Both the position numbers and the translations under genes were made by a program. The notes beneath the pieces are model-generated. The model was not told the DNA's origin. It made no database searches and saw only the letters and a program-made list of their open reading frames with translations. This document shows, piece by piece, positions 50,480 to 59,384 of a DNA stretch of 62,517 nucleotides. This stretch comes from Kingella sp. (in: b-proteobacteria) (lineage in GTDB: Bacteria; Pseudomonadota; Gammaproteobacteria; Burkholderiales; Neisseriaceae), in assembly GCF_030527935.1 (NCBI RefSeq), contig NZ_JAUMZV010000011.1, forward strand, positions 1 to 62,517, in the 5' to 3' direction. Numbering within the stretch: the stretch's first letter is position 1; each line of letters begins with the position of its first letter.

Positions 50480-50699
50480 GGAATTTCCTTTGGGGGTTTG
50501 GGGCTTGGTATAGGTTTCAGGCTGCCTGAAAAGGGGAATGCTAGCAACCTGTATTCCAGTTCAGTCTAGATATGACCGCACGACTTGCATTTTACTACAT
50601 TGTTTGTGATAGAAATCAGGCATTTGCTTTTATTAAGGCACCGTGATAAAGTTGATAGCGAAACTTATTCTCTAAATAAAATTCAAGAAAGATGCTATT

Positions 50700-51161
50700 A
50701 TGAAATTCCATAAACTAAGCTGTGCACTTGTCTTAATGAGCATGCCCTTGATGGCGATAGCTAAAAACAAAACCAATTATCCACTAGAACAAATTATATC
50801 CATATTCTCAAATAAGGAATATGGAAACAGTTTCAACTTATCCAAAAACAAATATCTCTCTGTAAAAGGAGTTAAATGGGAGTATATTAGCAAGGAAAGT
50901 GAACTTCCTCGGTTTGATTTTTCAGGAACATTAAACTTAATCAGATTGAAAGATGTAGAAATTAGTATTATCGGTAATAATGATATTATAACCTATATAA
51001 ATATACATAGCAACCGACCCAGCAAGGACACTTTTAAAATTCTAAGAGAGAATCTTAAAACATACAAAATCTCAAAATTAAATTGTGAAAAAAGCTCGGG
51101 CTATTCCTATTTTTATCTTGCAGAAAAAGAAAACAATATTCCTATATATATATTGAAGTAG
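50700..51161 (+). CDS. Exported protein, probable immunity partner of the next gene
   Basis: Encodes 153 residues with a signal peptide (about 1-21, ending MAIA) and a small mature domain with mixed strands and helices. The AT-rich, DUS-free DNA matches the next gene and differs from the surroundings. It lies upstream of, and on the same strand as, a predicted cell-wall-degrading effector. In Xanthomonas-type type IV killing systems the immunity protein (X-Tfi) is exported to the periplasm and encoded beside its effector, the same order as here. The family itself is not recognised. Confidence 0.6.
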   Translation: MKFHKLSCALVLMSMPLMAIAKNKTNYPLEQIISIFSNKEYGNSFNLSKNKYLSVKGVKWEYISKESELPRFDFSGTLNLIRLKDVEISIIGNNDIITYINIHSNRPSKDTFKILRENLKTYKISKLNCEKSSGYSYFYLAEKENNIPIYILK

Positions 51162-51312
51162 AAGTAAATTTAACTGAAGAACCCTATATGTCGCCTCTCT
51201 ATACCATATTTGAATTTTATCAATACAAACGACCAGAATGGGGGTGCTAAGTATTCTGATATTCATTTAACTTATTTCTTACTTTTAATTTTAAACAATT
51301 TTGGAGGCTATC

Positions 51313-52392
51313 ATGGCAGGCAAAAAATACACTTACGAAGAAGCAAAAGCTGAATTAGATAAATGGAAGCTAGGTCAAACATCTAAGCAATATGAATCTG
51401 GAAATAGCGGACCTGGAACCATTTCCCCAGGAAAAGGAGATAATGGTGGGAAATCGTATGGAACGTATCAAATAGAGACCAACAAAGGAACCATGAAGGA
51501 ATATCTTCAATATTCCAATAACTATAATGGTCATTTTAATGGACTAACACCCGCAACACCTCCCTTTGATGCAAAATGGAAAGAGCTTGCAGCCACAGAT
51601 ACAGTGGTGGCTTTCGCCAAATCACAGCATGATTTTATTATTGAAAAGCATTACACACCACAGTTTCAAAGGCTCAAAGAACGTGGATATGATTTTTCTA
51701 CACGGGGTAAAGCTATTCAGGATATGGTTTGGAGTACTGCGGTACAACATCGGAAAAATACTCCAAATATTATTGATCGTGCAAAAAAAGAAAGTGGTTT
51801 AGACTTTAATACAGCAACCGATGCAGAAATCATAATTGCTGTTCAAAATAGCAAGTTAAAGCATGTTGATCAGGATTTCCGTAGCAGTAAGCCAGATATA
51901 CGACAAAGTATAAAGAAAAACAGAATACCCCAAGAAAAAAATAGCTTATTGCATTTAAACGAATTAGAAGAAATCGTTAATTCGCAACAACAGCAGCAAG
52001 AGAAAAGCGAGAATATCGCTCCTGCGCTCTCCCCGCGTGCTGAAAAATTATTCCAACAATATGAGGATAAACTTAAAGAATATTGCAATAAGCATAATAT
52101 TACGGCAACAGAACCTAACGACTTCAAAAATATCTCTATGGCACTTGCTAATAATGCTATTAAAGCCAGTATGTCTAAGGTAGAAAGTTTAACCATTGAT
52201 GACAAATGGAAAGTTTCTGTTTTTAGCCATGAACCTGATTTGCGTTATGCTTCTGTGATGGCACATGATGCCGTTAAGGTTTCTGCGGAACAAAGTATGC
52301 TTAATATTCAAAATACCGAACAGGAATTGGCTCAACAAAGAAATAATCAAATGGCTCAGAATCAACAAAATTCTCCTAGACTAAGCATGTAG
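51313..52392 (+). CDS. Putative type IV secretion killing effector, muramidase-like with XVIPCD-like tail
   Basis: Encodes 359 residues from the ATG at 51313 with a strong GGAGG site. The N-terminal domain (about 25-200) has YESGNSGPGTISPGKGDNGG and KSYGTYQIETNKGT, resembling lysozyme-like domains of phage tail and toxin proteins, with Glu of YESG as candidate catalytic residue. The C-terminal 110 residues (LFQQYEDKLKEYC, ISMALANNAI, KVESLTI, VSVFSHEPDL, AHDAVKVSAEQS, then a Gln-rich tail) follow the XVIPCD pattern used to recruit effectors to the VirD4 ATPase. No signal peptide, as expected. No secretion genes are in the window. Confidence 0.65.
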   Translation: MAGKKYTYEEAKAELDKWKLGQTSKQYESGNSGPGTISPGKGDNGGKSYGTYQIETNKGTMKEYLQYSNNYNGHFNGLTPATPPFDAKWKELAATDTVVAFAKSQHDFIIEKHYTPQFQRLKERGYDFSTRGKAIQDMVWSTAVQHRKNTPNIIDRAKKESGLDFNTATDAEIIIAVQNSKLKHVDQDFRSSKPDIRQSIKKNRIPQEKNSLLHLNELEEIVNSQQQQQEKSENIAPALSPRAEKLFQQYEDKLKEYCNKHNITATEPNDFKNISMALANNAIKASMSKVESLTIDDKWKVSVFSHEPDLRYASVMAHDAVKVSAEQSMLNIQNTEQELAQQRNNQMAQNQQNSPRLSM

Positions 52393-52414
52393 TTTAGATT
52401 TGTACCATATCAAA

Positions 52415-52455
52415 AGGCAGCCTGAAAACAGAACTCATCCATTTTCAGGCTGCCT
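52415..52455. terminator. Inverted DUS pair between convergent effector and ffh genes
   Basis: AGGCAGCCTGAA and its complement, 17 bp apart. The AT-rich cargo ends here and core DNA resumes, so this DUS pair marks the right edge of the acquired patch. Confidence 0.6.
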
Positions 52456-52465
52456 TGATGCTAGT

Positions 52466-53830
52466 TTACATCTTTGGGAACATCCCCTTCATCCCGCCCG
52501 CCAGCTTCATCAATTTGCCCAAGCCCTTGCCGCTAAACATCTTCATCATCTGCTGCGATTGCTCAAACTGTTTGAGCATTTTGTTCACTTCTTGCACCGT
52601 TGTACCCGCGCCTGCGGCGATGCGTTTTTTGCGACTGGCTTTGATAATGGCGGGGTTGGCGCGTTCTTTCGGGGTCATGGAATTGATGATGGCCTCCACG
52701 TGCCCCATCGCTTTTTCTGCTGTGCCTTCGGGGATTTGCTTGGCAGCCTGCCCCAATTCCCCCGGCATTTTAGACAGCAGGCTTTCCAAGCCGCCCATAT
52801 TGCGCATTTGCTGGATTTGCGCTTTAAAATCGTTCAAATCAAAGCCTTTGCCGCGATGCAGTTTTTTCGCCATTTCGGCGGCAACTTCTTCATCAATGCC
52901 TTTTTGCACGTCTTCAATCAGCGTAACCACGTCGCCCATGCCCAAAATGCGCCCTGCCACGCGGTCGGGGTAAAACGGCTCTAAACCGTTGATTTTCTCG
53001 CCTATCCCCAAAAATTTAATCGGCTTGCCCGTTACTTGGCGCACCGACAACGCCGCGCCGCCGCGCGAATCGCCATCCATTTTGGTCAAAATCACGCCCG
53101 TGAGCGGCAAGGCTTTGTTAAACGCCTGCGCGGTGTTCACCGCATCCTGCCCCAGCATCGCGTCCACCACAAACAGCGTTTCCACAGGGTTCACCGCCGC
53201 GTGAATCGCTTTGATTTCGTTCATCATTTCTTCGTCAATCGCCAAACGCCCTGCGGTGTCCACCATCAGCACGTCATAAAAATGCTTTTTGGCGTAATCC
53301 TGCGCGGCAAGGGCGATGTCCACAGGCTTTTGCGACACATCGGATGAGAAAAAATCCACGCCCACTTGCTCTGCCAACAGCTTCAACTGCTCAATCGCGG
53401 CGGGGCGATACACGTCTGCCGACACCAGCAAGATTTTCTTTTTCTTATCCTGCTCTTTGAGCAAGCGCGACAATTTGCCCACGGTGGTTGTTTTGCCCGC
53501 GCCTTGCAAGCCCGCCATCAACACGGTGGCAGGCGGCGCGGCGGCTAGGTTTAACGCGCTGTTTTCCTTGCCCATCAGCTCGGTTAAGGCTTCGTTCACA
53601 ATGCCAAAGAAGGCTTGGTCGGGGGTTAAATCGTGGGAGAACTCGTGTCCCAAAGCGCGTTCTTTCACTTGGTTCACAAAATCTTTCACAATCGGCAACG
53701 CTACATCGGCTTCCAACAGCGCAAGGCGCACTTCGCGCAGGGCTTCTTTGATGTTGTCTTCGGTGAGCGTGGCTTTGCCGCGTATATTTTTGAATACTTT
53801 GGAGAATCGGTTGGTTAGGTTGTCTAGCAT
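52466..53830 (-). CDS. ffh: Signal recognition particle protein Ffh
   Basis: Encodes 454 residues. N domain helices, then GTPase motifs GLQGAGKTTTVGKLS (G1, about 102), VDTAGRLA (G3, about 190) and TKMDGDSRGGAALS (G4, about 246), and a Met-rich M domain (QMRNMGGLESLLSKMPG to the end) that binds 4.5S RNA and signal peptides. It works with FtsY to target inner-membrane proteins. Standard length, monocistronic. The start at 53830 has an AAGGAATAACC site. Confidence 0.97.
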   Translation of the reverse strand: MLDNLTNRFSKVFKNIRGKATLTEDNIKEALREVRLALLEADVALPIVKDFVNQVKERALGHEFSHDLTPDQAFFGIVNEALTELMGKENSALNLAAAPPATVLMAGLQGAGKTTTVGKLSRLLKEQDKKKKILLVSADVYRPAAIEQLKLLAEQVGVDFFSSDVSQKPVDIALAAQDYAKKHFYDVLMVDTAGRLAIDEEMMNEIKAIHAAVNPVETLFVVDAMLGQDAVNTAQAFNKALPLTGVILTKMDGDSRGGAALSVRQVTGKPIKFLGIGEKINGLEPFYPDRVAGRILGMGDVVTLIEDVQKGIDEEVAAEMAKKLHRGKGFDLNDFKAQIQQMRNMGGLESLLSKMPGELGQAAKQIPEGTAEKAMGHVEAIINSMTPKERANPAIIKASRKKRIAAGAGTTVQEVNKMLKQFEQSQQMMKMFSGKGLGKLMKLAGGMKGMFPKM

Positions 53831-54190
53831 GGTTATTCCTTGATGATGGGCAGCTTGAAAACCCTATTTCAGGCTGCCTTGGATAATGCGTTGTTCCACT
53901 CATTTTCAGGCTGCCCTACCCTATTGCGCCGCGATGCCCAAGGCAGCCTGAAACGTGCTAATCAAAAGAAACGCATTTTAACATAGCCCCGCCCTGCCAA
54001 CACGCGCCTCGCCATCGCGCGCGCATTTATCCACACGCCGCCTAATGCCGCTAACTGATTGATGCAGCCTGAAAAACCATTACCCATACACAACATAGCC
54101 CCCGCCTTTCCACATGGTTATCCACATTTTTCAGGCTGCCTATAAATCGCGTATAATCACACAGTTATTTAAAAAGAGTAAAAACACGCA
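53831..54190. other. Spacer between ffh and ftsE
   Basis: About 360 bp with DUS at 53869, 53903, 53939, 54064 and 54130. The last one contributes the -35 region of a predicted ftsE promoter. No small RNA or coding frame is recognised. Confidence 0.6.
54128..54157 (+). promoter_or_regulatory. Predicted ftsEX promoter overlapping a DUS
   Basis: TATAAT at 54152-54157 and TTTTCA at 54128-54133, 18 bp apart. The -35-like hexamer is the first part of a DUS (TTTTCAGGCTGCC). Prediction from sequence only. Confidence 0.45.
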
Positions 54191-54844
54191 ATGATACGTT
54201 TTGAATCCGTTTCCAAAACCTACCCCGGTGGCTACCAAGCCTTAAAGAATGTGAGCTTCACCATCGCCAAAGGCGAGATGATTTTTGTGGCCGGGCATTC
54301 GGGTGCGGGCAAATCCACCGTGCTGCGCCTGATTGCGGGCATCACCAAGCCCACCACAGGCAAAGTGCTGGTAAACAAACACGATTTGGGCGAATTGAGC
54401 GACAACCAGCTTTGCTATATGCGCCAACACATCGGCATCGTGTTTCAAGACCACAAAATCTTGTTTGACCGCAATGTGTTGCAAAACGTGATGCTGCCCT
54501 TGCGAATTATTGGCTACGACAACGCATCCGCCGAAAAGCGCGCCCGCGTGGCGATTGAAAAGGTAGGCTTGACGGGGCGCGAGCTGTCCGACCCCAATGG
54601 CTTATCGGGCGGCGAACAGCAACGCCTGTGCATCGCCCGCGCCGTGGTGCATCAGCCCAGCTTGTTGATTGCCGATGAACCATCCGCCAACCTAGACCGC
54701 GCCTACGCGCTGGACATCATGGAATTGTTTAAATCGTTTCACCAAGTGGGCACAACCGTGATTGTGTCGGCGCACGATGAAACCCTGATGCAGGATTACG
54801 GGCATCGCATTTTGCGTTTACAAAGCGGGAGATTTGCAGGATGA
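54191..54844 (+). CDS. ftsE: Cell-division ABC-type ATPase FtsE
   Basis: Encodes 217 residues. Walker A GHSGAGKST (about 36), Q-loop VFQDHK, ABC signature LSGGEQQR (about 138) and Walker B LLIADEPSANLD identify the nucleotide-binding subunit. With FtsX it controls septal peptidoglycan hydrolases at the divisome. The stop overlaps the ftsX start (ATGA). Confidence 0.96.
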   Translation: MIRFESVSKTYPGGYQALKNVSFTIAKGEMIFVAGHSGAGKSTVLRLIAGITKPTTGKVLVNKHDLGELSDNQLCYMRQHIGIVFQDHKILFDRNVLQNVMLPLRIIGYDNASAEKRARVAIEKVGLTGRELSDPNGLSGGEQQRLCIARAVVHQPSLLIADEPSANLDRAYALDIMELFKSFHQVGTTVIVSAHDETLMQDYGHRILRLQSGRFAG

Positions 54845-55758
54845 GCAGCAATTATTTTTCATTACACGCCGAAAGCGCGAAACGCGCAGCGGGCTATTTT
54901 TTCAAGCAACCGATTGCTTCGCTGCTGATTTTGGCGATGCTGTCCATTGCCATGACGCTGCCGCTCACGCTGTATTTGGGCGTGCAAAGCAGCAAAGATG
55001 TGTTAGACAAGCTCAGCGAAGTGCCCAATATCACGCTGTATATGGATGTTGCCGCCGCCCCTGTAAACAACGAAACCGTGCAAAAACTGCTCGCCGAAGA
55101 CAAGCGCGTGCAAAGTGTGAAGTTCGTAGGCAAGGAACAAGGCTTGGCGGAAATGCAGCAAGCGATGGGCGGGCAAGAAATCGGCGCGATGCTGGATGAA
55201 AACCCGCTGCCCGATGCGTTTATCGTTACCCCAAAAGAAAACAACCCGCAGGCAATTGCCGCCTTGCAAGAAGATTTGTCGCATTATCCGATGGTGGAAA
55301 CCGCGCAAATGGACAAGGAATGGATGCAAACCTTGTATCAATTCAACCAGCTGGTGAACCAAGTGTTTTGGTTTTTGGCGATTACGCTGGGACTGGCGTT
55401 TGTGCTGGTGGCCAACAACACCATTCGCTTGCAAATTTTGACGCATAAAGAAGAAATTGAAATCACCAAGCTGTTGGGTGCGCCGTCATCGTTTGTGCAC
55501 CGTCCGTTTTTGTATCAAGCGGCATGGGAAAGCCTGCTGGCATCAGGCATGAGCTTGGGACTGTGCACGCTGGTGATGCAAGCCACGCAGCCCTTGGTAA
55601 ACCAAATTTTCCAGCCCTACGGCATCAATTTGCATTGGCGCACGTTTACCCCATCGGAGATGGCGGTGGTGCTGCTGGTGGTGTGCCTGCTGGGCATGAC
55701 GGGGGCTTGGCTGGCGGTTACGCAGCATTTGTTTCATTTTCGGGCGAAGCGGGATTAG
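54841..55758 (+). CDS. ftsX: Cell-division membrane protein FtsX
   Basis: Encodes 305 residues with four spans: one near residue 30, then three in the C-terminal half (about 178-200, 225-250, 275-295), enclosing the periplasmic domain (about 50-170) that contacts hydrolase activators. This is the FtsX layout. Coupled to ftsE by a 4-bp overlap. Its stop lies at the left end of a DUS-bounded hairpin repeat. Confidence 0.95.
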   Translation: MSSNYFSLHAESAKRAAGYFFKQPIASLLILAMLSIAMTLPLTLYLGVQSSKDVLDKLSEVPNITLYMDVAAAPVNNETVQKLLAEDKRVQSVKFVGKEQGLAEMQQAMGGQEIGAMLDENPLPDAFIVTPKENNPQAIAALQEDLSHYPMVETAQMDKEWMQTLYQFNQLVNQVFWFLAITLGLAFVLVANNTIRLQILTHKEEIEITKLLGAPSSFVHRPFLYQAAWESLLASGMSLGLCTLVMQATQPLVNQIFQPYGINLHWRTFTPSEMAVVLLVVCLLGMTGAWLAVTQHLFHFRAKRD

Positions 55759-55831
55759 GAAGCCTGAAAATAAGCGAAACGAGTTTCGGCGAAGCCACAA
55801 CAACATTTCAAAACGCATTTTCAGGCTGCCT
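55758..55831. repeat. DUS-bounded hairpin repeat, copy 5, at the ftsX stop
   Basis: Core AGCGAAACGAGTTTCGGCGA then AAGCC; the left DUS is degenerate (GGAAGCCTGAA) and the right one intact. It may serve as the ftsEX terminator. Confidence 0.65.
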
Positions 55832-55903
55832 AAATGGCGTAAAAGCATTCCTTGTTGGGGGAATGCTTTTTTGTTGATTTCGGCGGTTTCAGGCTGCCTA
55901 TGC

Positions 55904-56449
55904 CTAAAACAAGCTTTGGTTAAACAAATCCTTATCGCTGGGCTGTTCGCCACGTTCGTGGGCGAGCAGCCATTGTTTGCGCTGTAAGCCGCCTGCGTAG
56001 CCTGTTAGGCTGCCATCTGCGCCGATGACGCGGTGGCAGGGGATGATAATGGAGACGCGGTTTGCGCCGTTGGCGTTGGCTACGGCGCGCACGGCGGTGG
56101 GCTTGCCGATGCGGTTGGCTTGCTCTTGGTAGCTGACGGTTTTGCCGTAGGGGATGGTTTGCAGGGCTTGCCACACGGCAGCCTGAAACGGGGTGGATGG
56201 GGTGTGCAGGGTGACGCTAAATTGCTGGCGGCAGCCTGAAAAGTATTCGCCTAGCTCGGCTTCGGTTTGTTGTAGGTGTTCGTTGTCGCCGATAACCAGC
56301 GGGCGTTGCAGCAGGCGTTGCAAGTCTTGTTGCTCGCGTTCAATGCGCTTGCTGCCAACAAATTCTAGCAGGCATAGGCCTTGCTCGGTGGCGCAGGCAA
56401 TGATTTTGCCCAGCGGGCTGGGGAAGGTGCGGGTGTGGATGGGGGGCAT
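55904..56449 (-). CDS. ogt: Methylated-DNA-protein-cysteine methyltransferase
   Basis: Encodes 181 residues from the ATG at 56449; a TTG at 56479 is an alternative, and neither has a strong ribosome site. The active site IPCHRVIG is at about residue 138, after the helix-turn-helix with the Arg finger (NRIGKPTAVRAVANANGANR). It removes methyl from O6-methylguanine by transferring it to Cys in a suicide reaction. It lacks the Ada N-terminal domain, so Ogt is the best name. Confidence 0.93.
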   Translation of the reverse strand: MPPIHTRTFPSPLGKIIACATEQGLCLLEFVGSKRIEREQQDLQRLLQRPLVIGDNEHLQQTEAELGEYFSGCRQQFSVTLHTPSTPFQAAVWQALQTIPYGKTVSYQEQANRIGKPTAVRAVANANGANRVSIIIPCHRVIGADGSLTGYAGGLQRKQWLLAHERGEQPSDKDLFNQSLF

Positions 56450-56798
56450 GGTGGGGCTTTCGGTGTTTGGGGATGGCAATGCGGGAAGGATGGGGTGGGC
56501 AGTGGAAATGGCGCGCGGGCAAAGCGTGGGTATGGCGGCGCAACGCCATGCGATGGTTTAATATGCGGCAAGGTTTGGGGCAGCCTGAAACCGTTGCAAA
56601 GCTCTTAGCAGTAGCCTGAAACACAATAAATGCCGTCATTCCCGCGTAGGCGGGAATCTTGTTTGATATTCACAAAATCGCTGTAAAAACAAACCATTGT
56701 TCAAATTTAACCAAGATTCCCGCCTATGCGGGAATGACGGAGCATTGACCATTTCTTGTTTGATTTTAGGCTTTACGCGTTTTCAGGCTGCCTTGGGC
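56450..56798. other. Spacer between glmU and ogt with a NIME-like repeat
   Basis: About 350 bp: two near-DUS at 56579 and 56610, the NIME-like unit 56626-56757 and a DUS at 56780 before the glmU stop. No coding frame is credible. Confidence 0.65.
56626..56757. repeat. NIME-like repeat with two perfect dRS3 ends, copy Z
   Basis: Perfect dRS3 sequences (ATTCCC-N8-GGGAAT) at 56638-56657 and 56716-56735 in inverted arrangement, with about 58 bp between. This is the best-preserved of the three copies. Confidence 0.88.
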
Positions 56799-58166
56799 TT
56801 ATGGTTTCGCTGGCTTCTCTGGGCGCGTCCAGCCCTCAATCGTTTGCTGGCGGGCGCGTGCCAACACCAATTTGCCTGCTTCGCAGTTTTTGGTAATCAC
56901 GCTGCCTGCGCCTGTGGTGGCTTTGTCGCCAATGGTTACGGGCGCAACCAGCACGCTGTTTGAGCCGATTCGCACTTGGTTGCCGATGGTGGTTTTGTGT
57001 TTGTTCACGCCGTCATAATTGGCGGTAATCGTGCCCGCGCCAATGTTGGTTTGCTTGCCGATGGTGGTGTCGCCGATGTAGCTCAAATGGTTGGCTTTGC
57101 TGCCGCGCCCGATTTGGCTGTTTTTCACTTCCACAAAGTTGCCGATGTGCACATCATCCGCCAGCACGGCATGGGGGCGCAGGCGGGCGAAGGGCCCGAT
57201 TTGGACGTTTGCACCGATAACGCAGCCTTCCAAATGGCTAAACGGCGCGATGTGTGTGCCTGCGGCGATTTTGGCGTTGTGGAGCACGCAGTTTGCGCCG
57301 ATGGTTACGTTGTCGTCCAGCTCGCAATCGCCTGTAAACACGCAATTCACGTCAATTTGCACGTCTTGCCCGTGTTTCAGGCTGCCGCGTAGGTCAAAGC
57401 GGCTGGGGTCTAGCAGGGTTAGGCCGTTTTGCAACAGCTGCTGGGCTTGGTTGCGCTGGAAGATGCGTTCCAATTCCGCCAGCTGCATTTTGTTGTTGAC
57501 GCCTGCGGCAAGATAATGGGCAGACACGGGCTGCGGCGTGATGGCAACGCCGTCGTGCACGGCAAGGGCAACCACATCGGTTAAATAATATTCGCTTTGC
57601 GCGTTGTTGCTTTGCAGCGCGCCCAGCCAGTTGGCAAGATGTTGATTGGGCAAGACAAAAATACCTGTGTTCACTTCGCGGATGGCTTTTTGCGCGGGGC
57701 TGGCATCTTTTTCTTCCACGATTTGCACCACTTGCCCGCGCTCGTTGCGGATGATGCGCCCGTAGCCCGTGGGGTTGTCCATGATGTCGGTCAGGATGCC
57801 TACGCCGTCGCCTGCGGCATCCAGCAGGGCTTGCAGATTGGCACGGTTAATCAGCGGCACATCGCCGTAGAGCACCAGCGTGCGCCCATCCTGCGGCAGA
57901 TGCGGCAGCGCGGTTTTCACGGCGTGCCCTGTGCCAAGCTGCTCGGTTTGCTCCACCCAGTTTACATCGGCATCGCCAAGCTGCTGCTTCACTTGCTCTT
58001 TACCATGCCCAATCACCACATGGATGGCTTGCGGCGCGAGCGTTTGCGCGGTTTGGATAACGTGCGCGAGCATGGCTTTGCCACCGATGGGGTGCAACAC
58101 TTTGGGCTGCTGGGAATACATCCGCGTGCCTTTGCCTGCGGCGAGAATGATGATGTTTAGGGGCAT
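56799..58166 (-). CDS. glmU: Bifunctional GlcNAc-1-P uridyltransferase / GlcN-1-P acetyltransferase
   Basis: Encodes 455 residues, the standard length. The N-terminal pyrophosphorylase domain has LAAGKGTRMYSQQPKVLHPIGGK; the C-terminal left-handed beta-helix (about 255-455) carries hexapeptide repeats and the acetyltransferase site (YDGVNKHKTTIGNQVRIGSN). It makes UDP-GlcNAc for peptidoglycan and LPS in the cytoplasm. Monocistronic here, not paired with glmS. A DUS sits in the linker (RGSLKH). Confidence 0.97.
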   Translation of the reverse strand: MPLNIIILAAGKGTRMYSQQPKVLHPIGGKAMLAHVIQTAQTLAPQAIHVVIGHGKEQVKQQLGDADVNWVEQTEQLGTGHAVKTALPHLPQDGRTLVLYGDVPLINRANLQALLDAAGDGVGILTDIMDNPTGYGRIIRNERGQVVQIVEEKDASPAQKAIREVNTGIFVLPNQHLANWLGALQSNNAQSEYYLTDVVALAVHDGVAITPQPVSAHYLAAGVNNKMQLAELERIFQRNQAQQLLQNGLTLLDPSRFDLRGSLKHGQDVQIDVNCVFTGDCELDDNVTIGANCVLHNAKIAAGTHIAPFSHLEGCVIGANVQIGPFARLRPHAVLADDVHIGNFVEVKNSQIGRGSKANHLSYIGDTTIGKQTNIGAGTITANYDGVNKHKTTIGNQVRIGSNSVLVAPVTIGDKATTGAGSVITKNCEAGKLVLARARQQTIEGWTRPEKPAKP

Positions 58167-58261
58167 GGGGGTTTCCTTTGGGAATGGGTTTAAGCGGGGG
58201 AATATGGTTTCAGGCTGCCTATATGGTTAGGGCAGCCTGAAAACAATCATTCGCCTGTGGG

Positions 58262-58477
58262 TTATTCGCCTGTGTTGGGCAAAATGGCGTGTGGCTCGGG
58301 GCGCGCGCTGTGGTAAAGCGTATTTTGCGATGCTGCGCCGTTGGTGTAGTAAACGCCTGTGCCTGTAGGGTATTTTTGGCGAACGTGGGTTCTGCCGTCG
58401 TCGCCCGAATAGGTTTCCCATGTGCAGGCGGATAGGGCGGCGGTGGCAAGCAGGGCTAGGATAAGTGTGGATTTCAT
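58262..58477 (-). CDS. Small lipoprotein
   Basis: Encodes 71 residues with a lipoprotein signal (LLATAALSAC, lipobox LSAC at about 15-18). The mature part (TWETYSGDDGRTHVRQKYPTGTGVYY) is short and polar. An AAGGACAATCCC ribosome site supports the start. No family recognised. It is flanked by inverted DUS at both ends. Confidence 0.65.
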   Translation of the reverse strand: MKSTLILALLATAALSACTWETYSGDDGRTHVRQKYPTGTGVYYTNGAASQNTLYHSARPEPHAILPNTGE

Positions 58478-58571
58478 GGGATTGTCCTTTGTTTAGAAAG
58501 TGTAAATTATAGCAGATAAGGTTAAGGCAGCCTGAAAATGGGTTTTCAGGCTGCCTTAATGGGATGCGCAA

Positions 58572-59280
58572 CTAGCAGCAATCCCAAGTAAACAACACGT
58601 GGCTAAAATCGCGCAGTTGCAAATCTTCGGGCGTGATAAAGAAATTGGCTACGCCCGCGTCGCCCCACAACACTTTATCGATACCGTCATCGCCCGCATC
58701 GCTGTCTAATTGCAACAGCAAAATGATGTGTTGCTGCAAATGCGGCAGATAGTCGCGCGGGTCGCCTTGCGTAAAAAAAGGGATAACCGCCGATGCGATG
58801 CCCTTCGCCGCTGTATTGGTCAAACAGTATGTCCCAAATTTTTGCATCCCGCTTCTCCCAATCGTTGGTAAGCTCATTGCGAAAATCGCCGCAAGTAATC
58901 GGCTGCTGCACGGCATAAAGCTGCGTTAAATCGTGCGTAACTTCGGGGTGATACACCACGCGGTGTTTTTCCATGCTTTGATATTCAAAATCCATGCCGC
59001 ATGAGTAATCCGTGCCGTCTATAAAAAATTGCAACAGCCCGCTGCTGAGAAAATCCGGCAGCGGCAGCATTTCGGCAAAATTCACTTGCGCCAACAGCGT
59101 CAGCGGCTCGCCGTTGGCATTGCGCGGATAGTCCGCTCCCAGCGGCAGATAAGGATTGCCGCCCACTTTGCTTTGCCAAATATGCGGGCGGTCGTGGGCA
59201 TCGCCCAATGTGAACGGCACAGCGGGCTGCAAAGTGCGGTTGAGATAGGCTTGGCAGGATTCGGGCAGGGTGTGGAACAT
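58572..59280 (-). pseudogene. DUF1963 (YwqG-like) protein, frameshifted in a T7 tract
   Basis: The first frame from 59280 (MFHTLPESCQAYLNRTLQPA ... GGNPYLPLGADYPRNANGEPLTLLAQVNFAEMLPLPDF) matches DUF1963, and the family end (GDPRDYLPHLQQHIILLLQLDSD ... WGDAGVANFFITPEDLQLRDFSHVLFTWDC) is in another frame. They join if one T is removed from the run of seven (plus-strand A7 near 58775). The intact protein would be about 235 residues. The tract is long enough for slippage or a base-calling error. Confidence 0.8.
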
Positions 59281-59384
59281 GGCGGCATTCCATTGTAAAA
59301 AAAGCATACATATTTTAACATTAAGCCGCTTTTCAGGCTGCCTATGCTGCGCCGTTGCGCCCATTTTCACCCCAAAGGACACCC

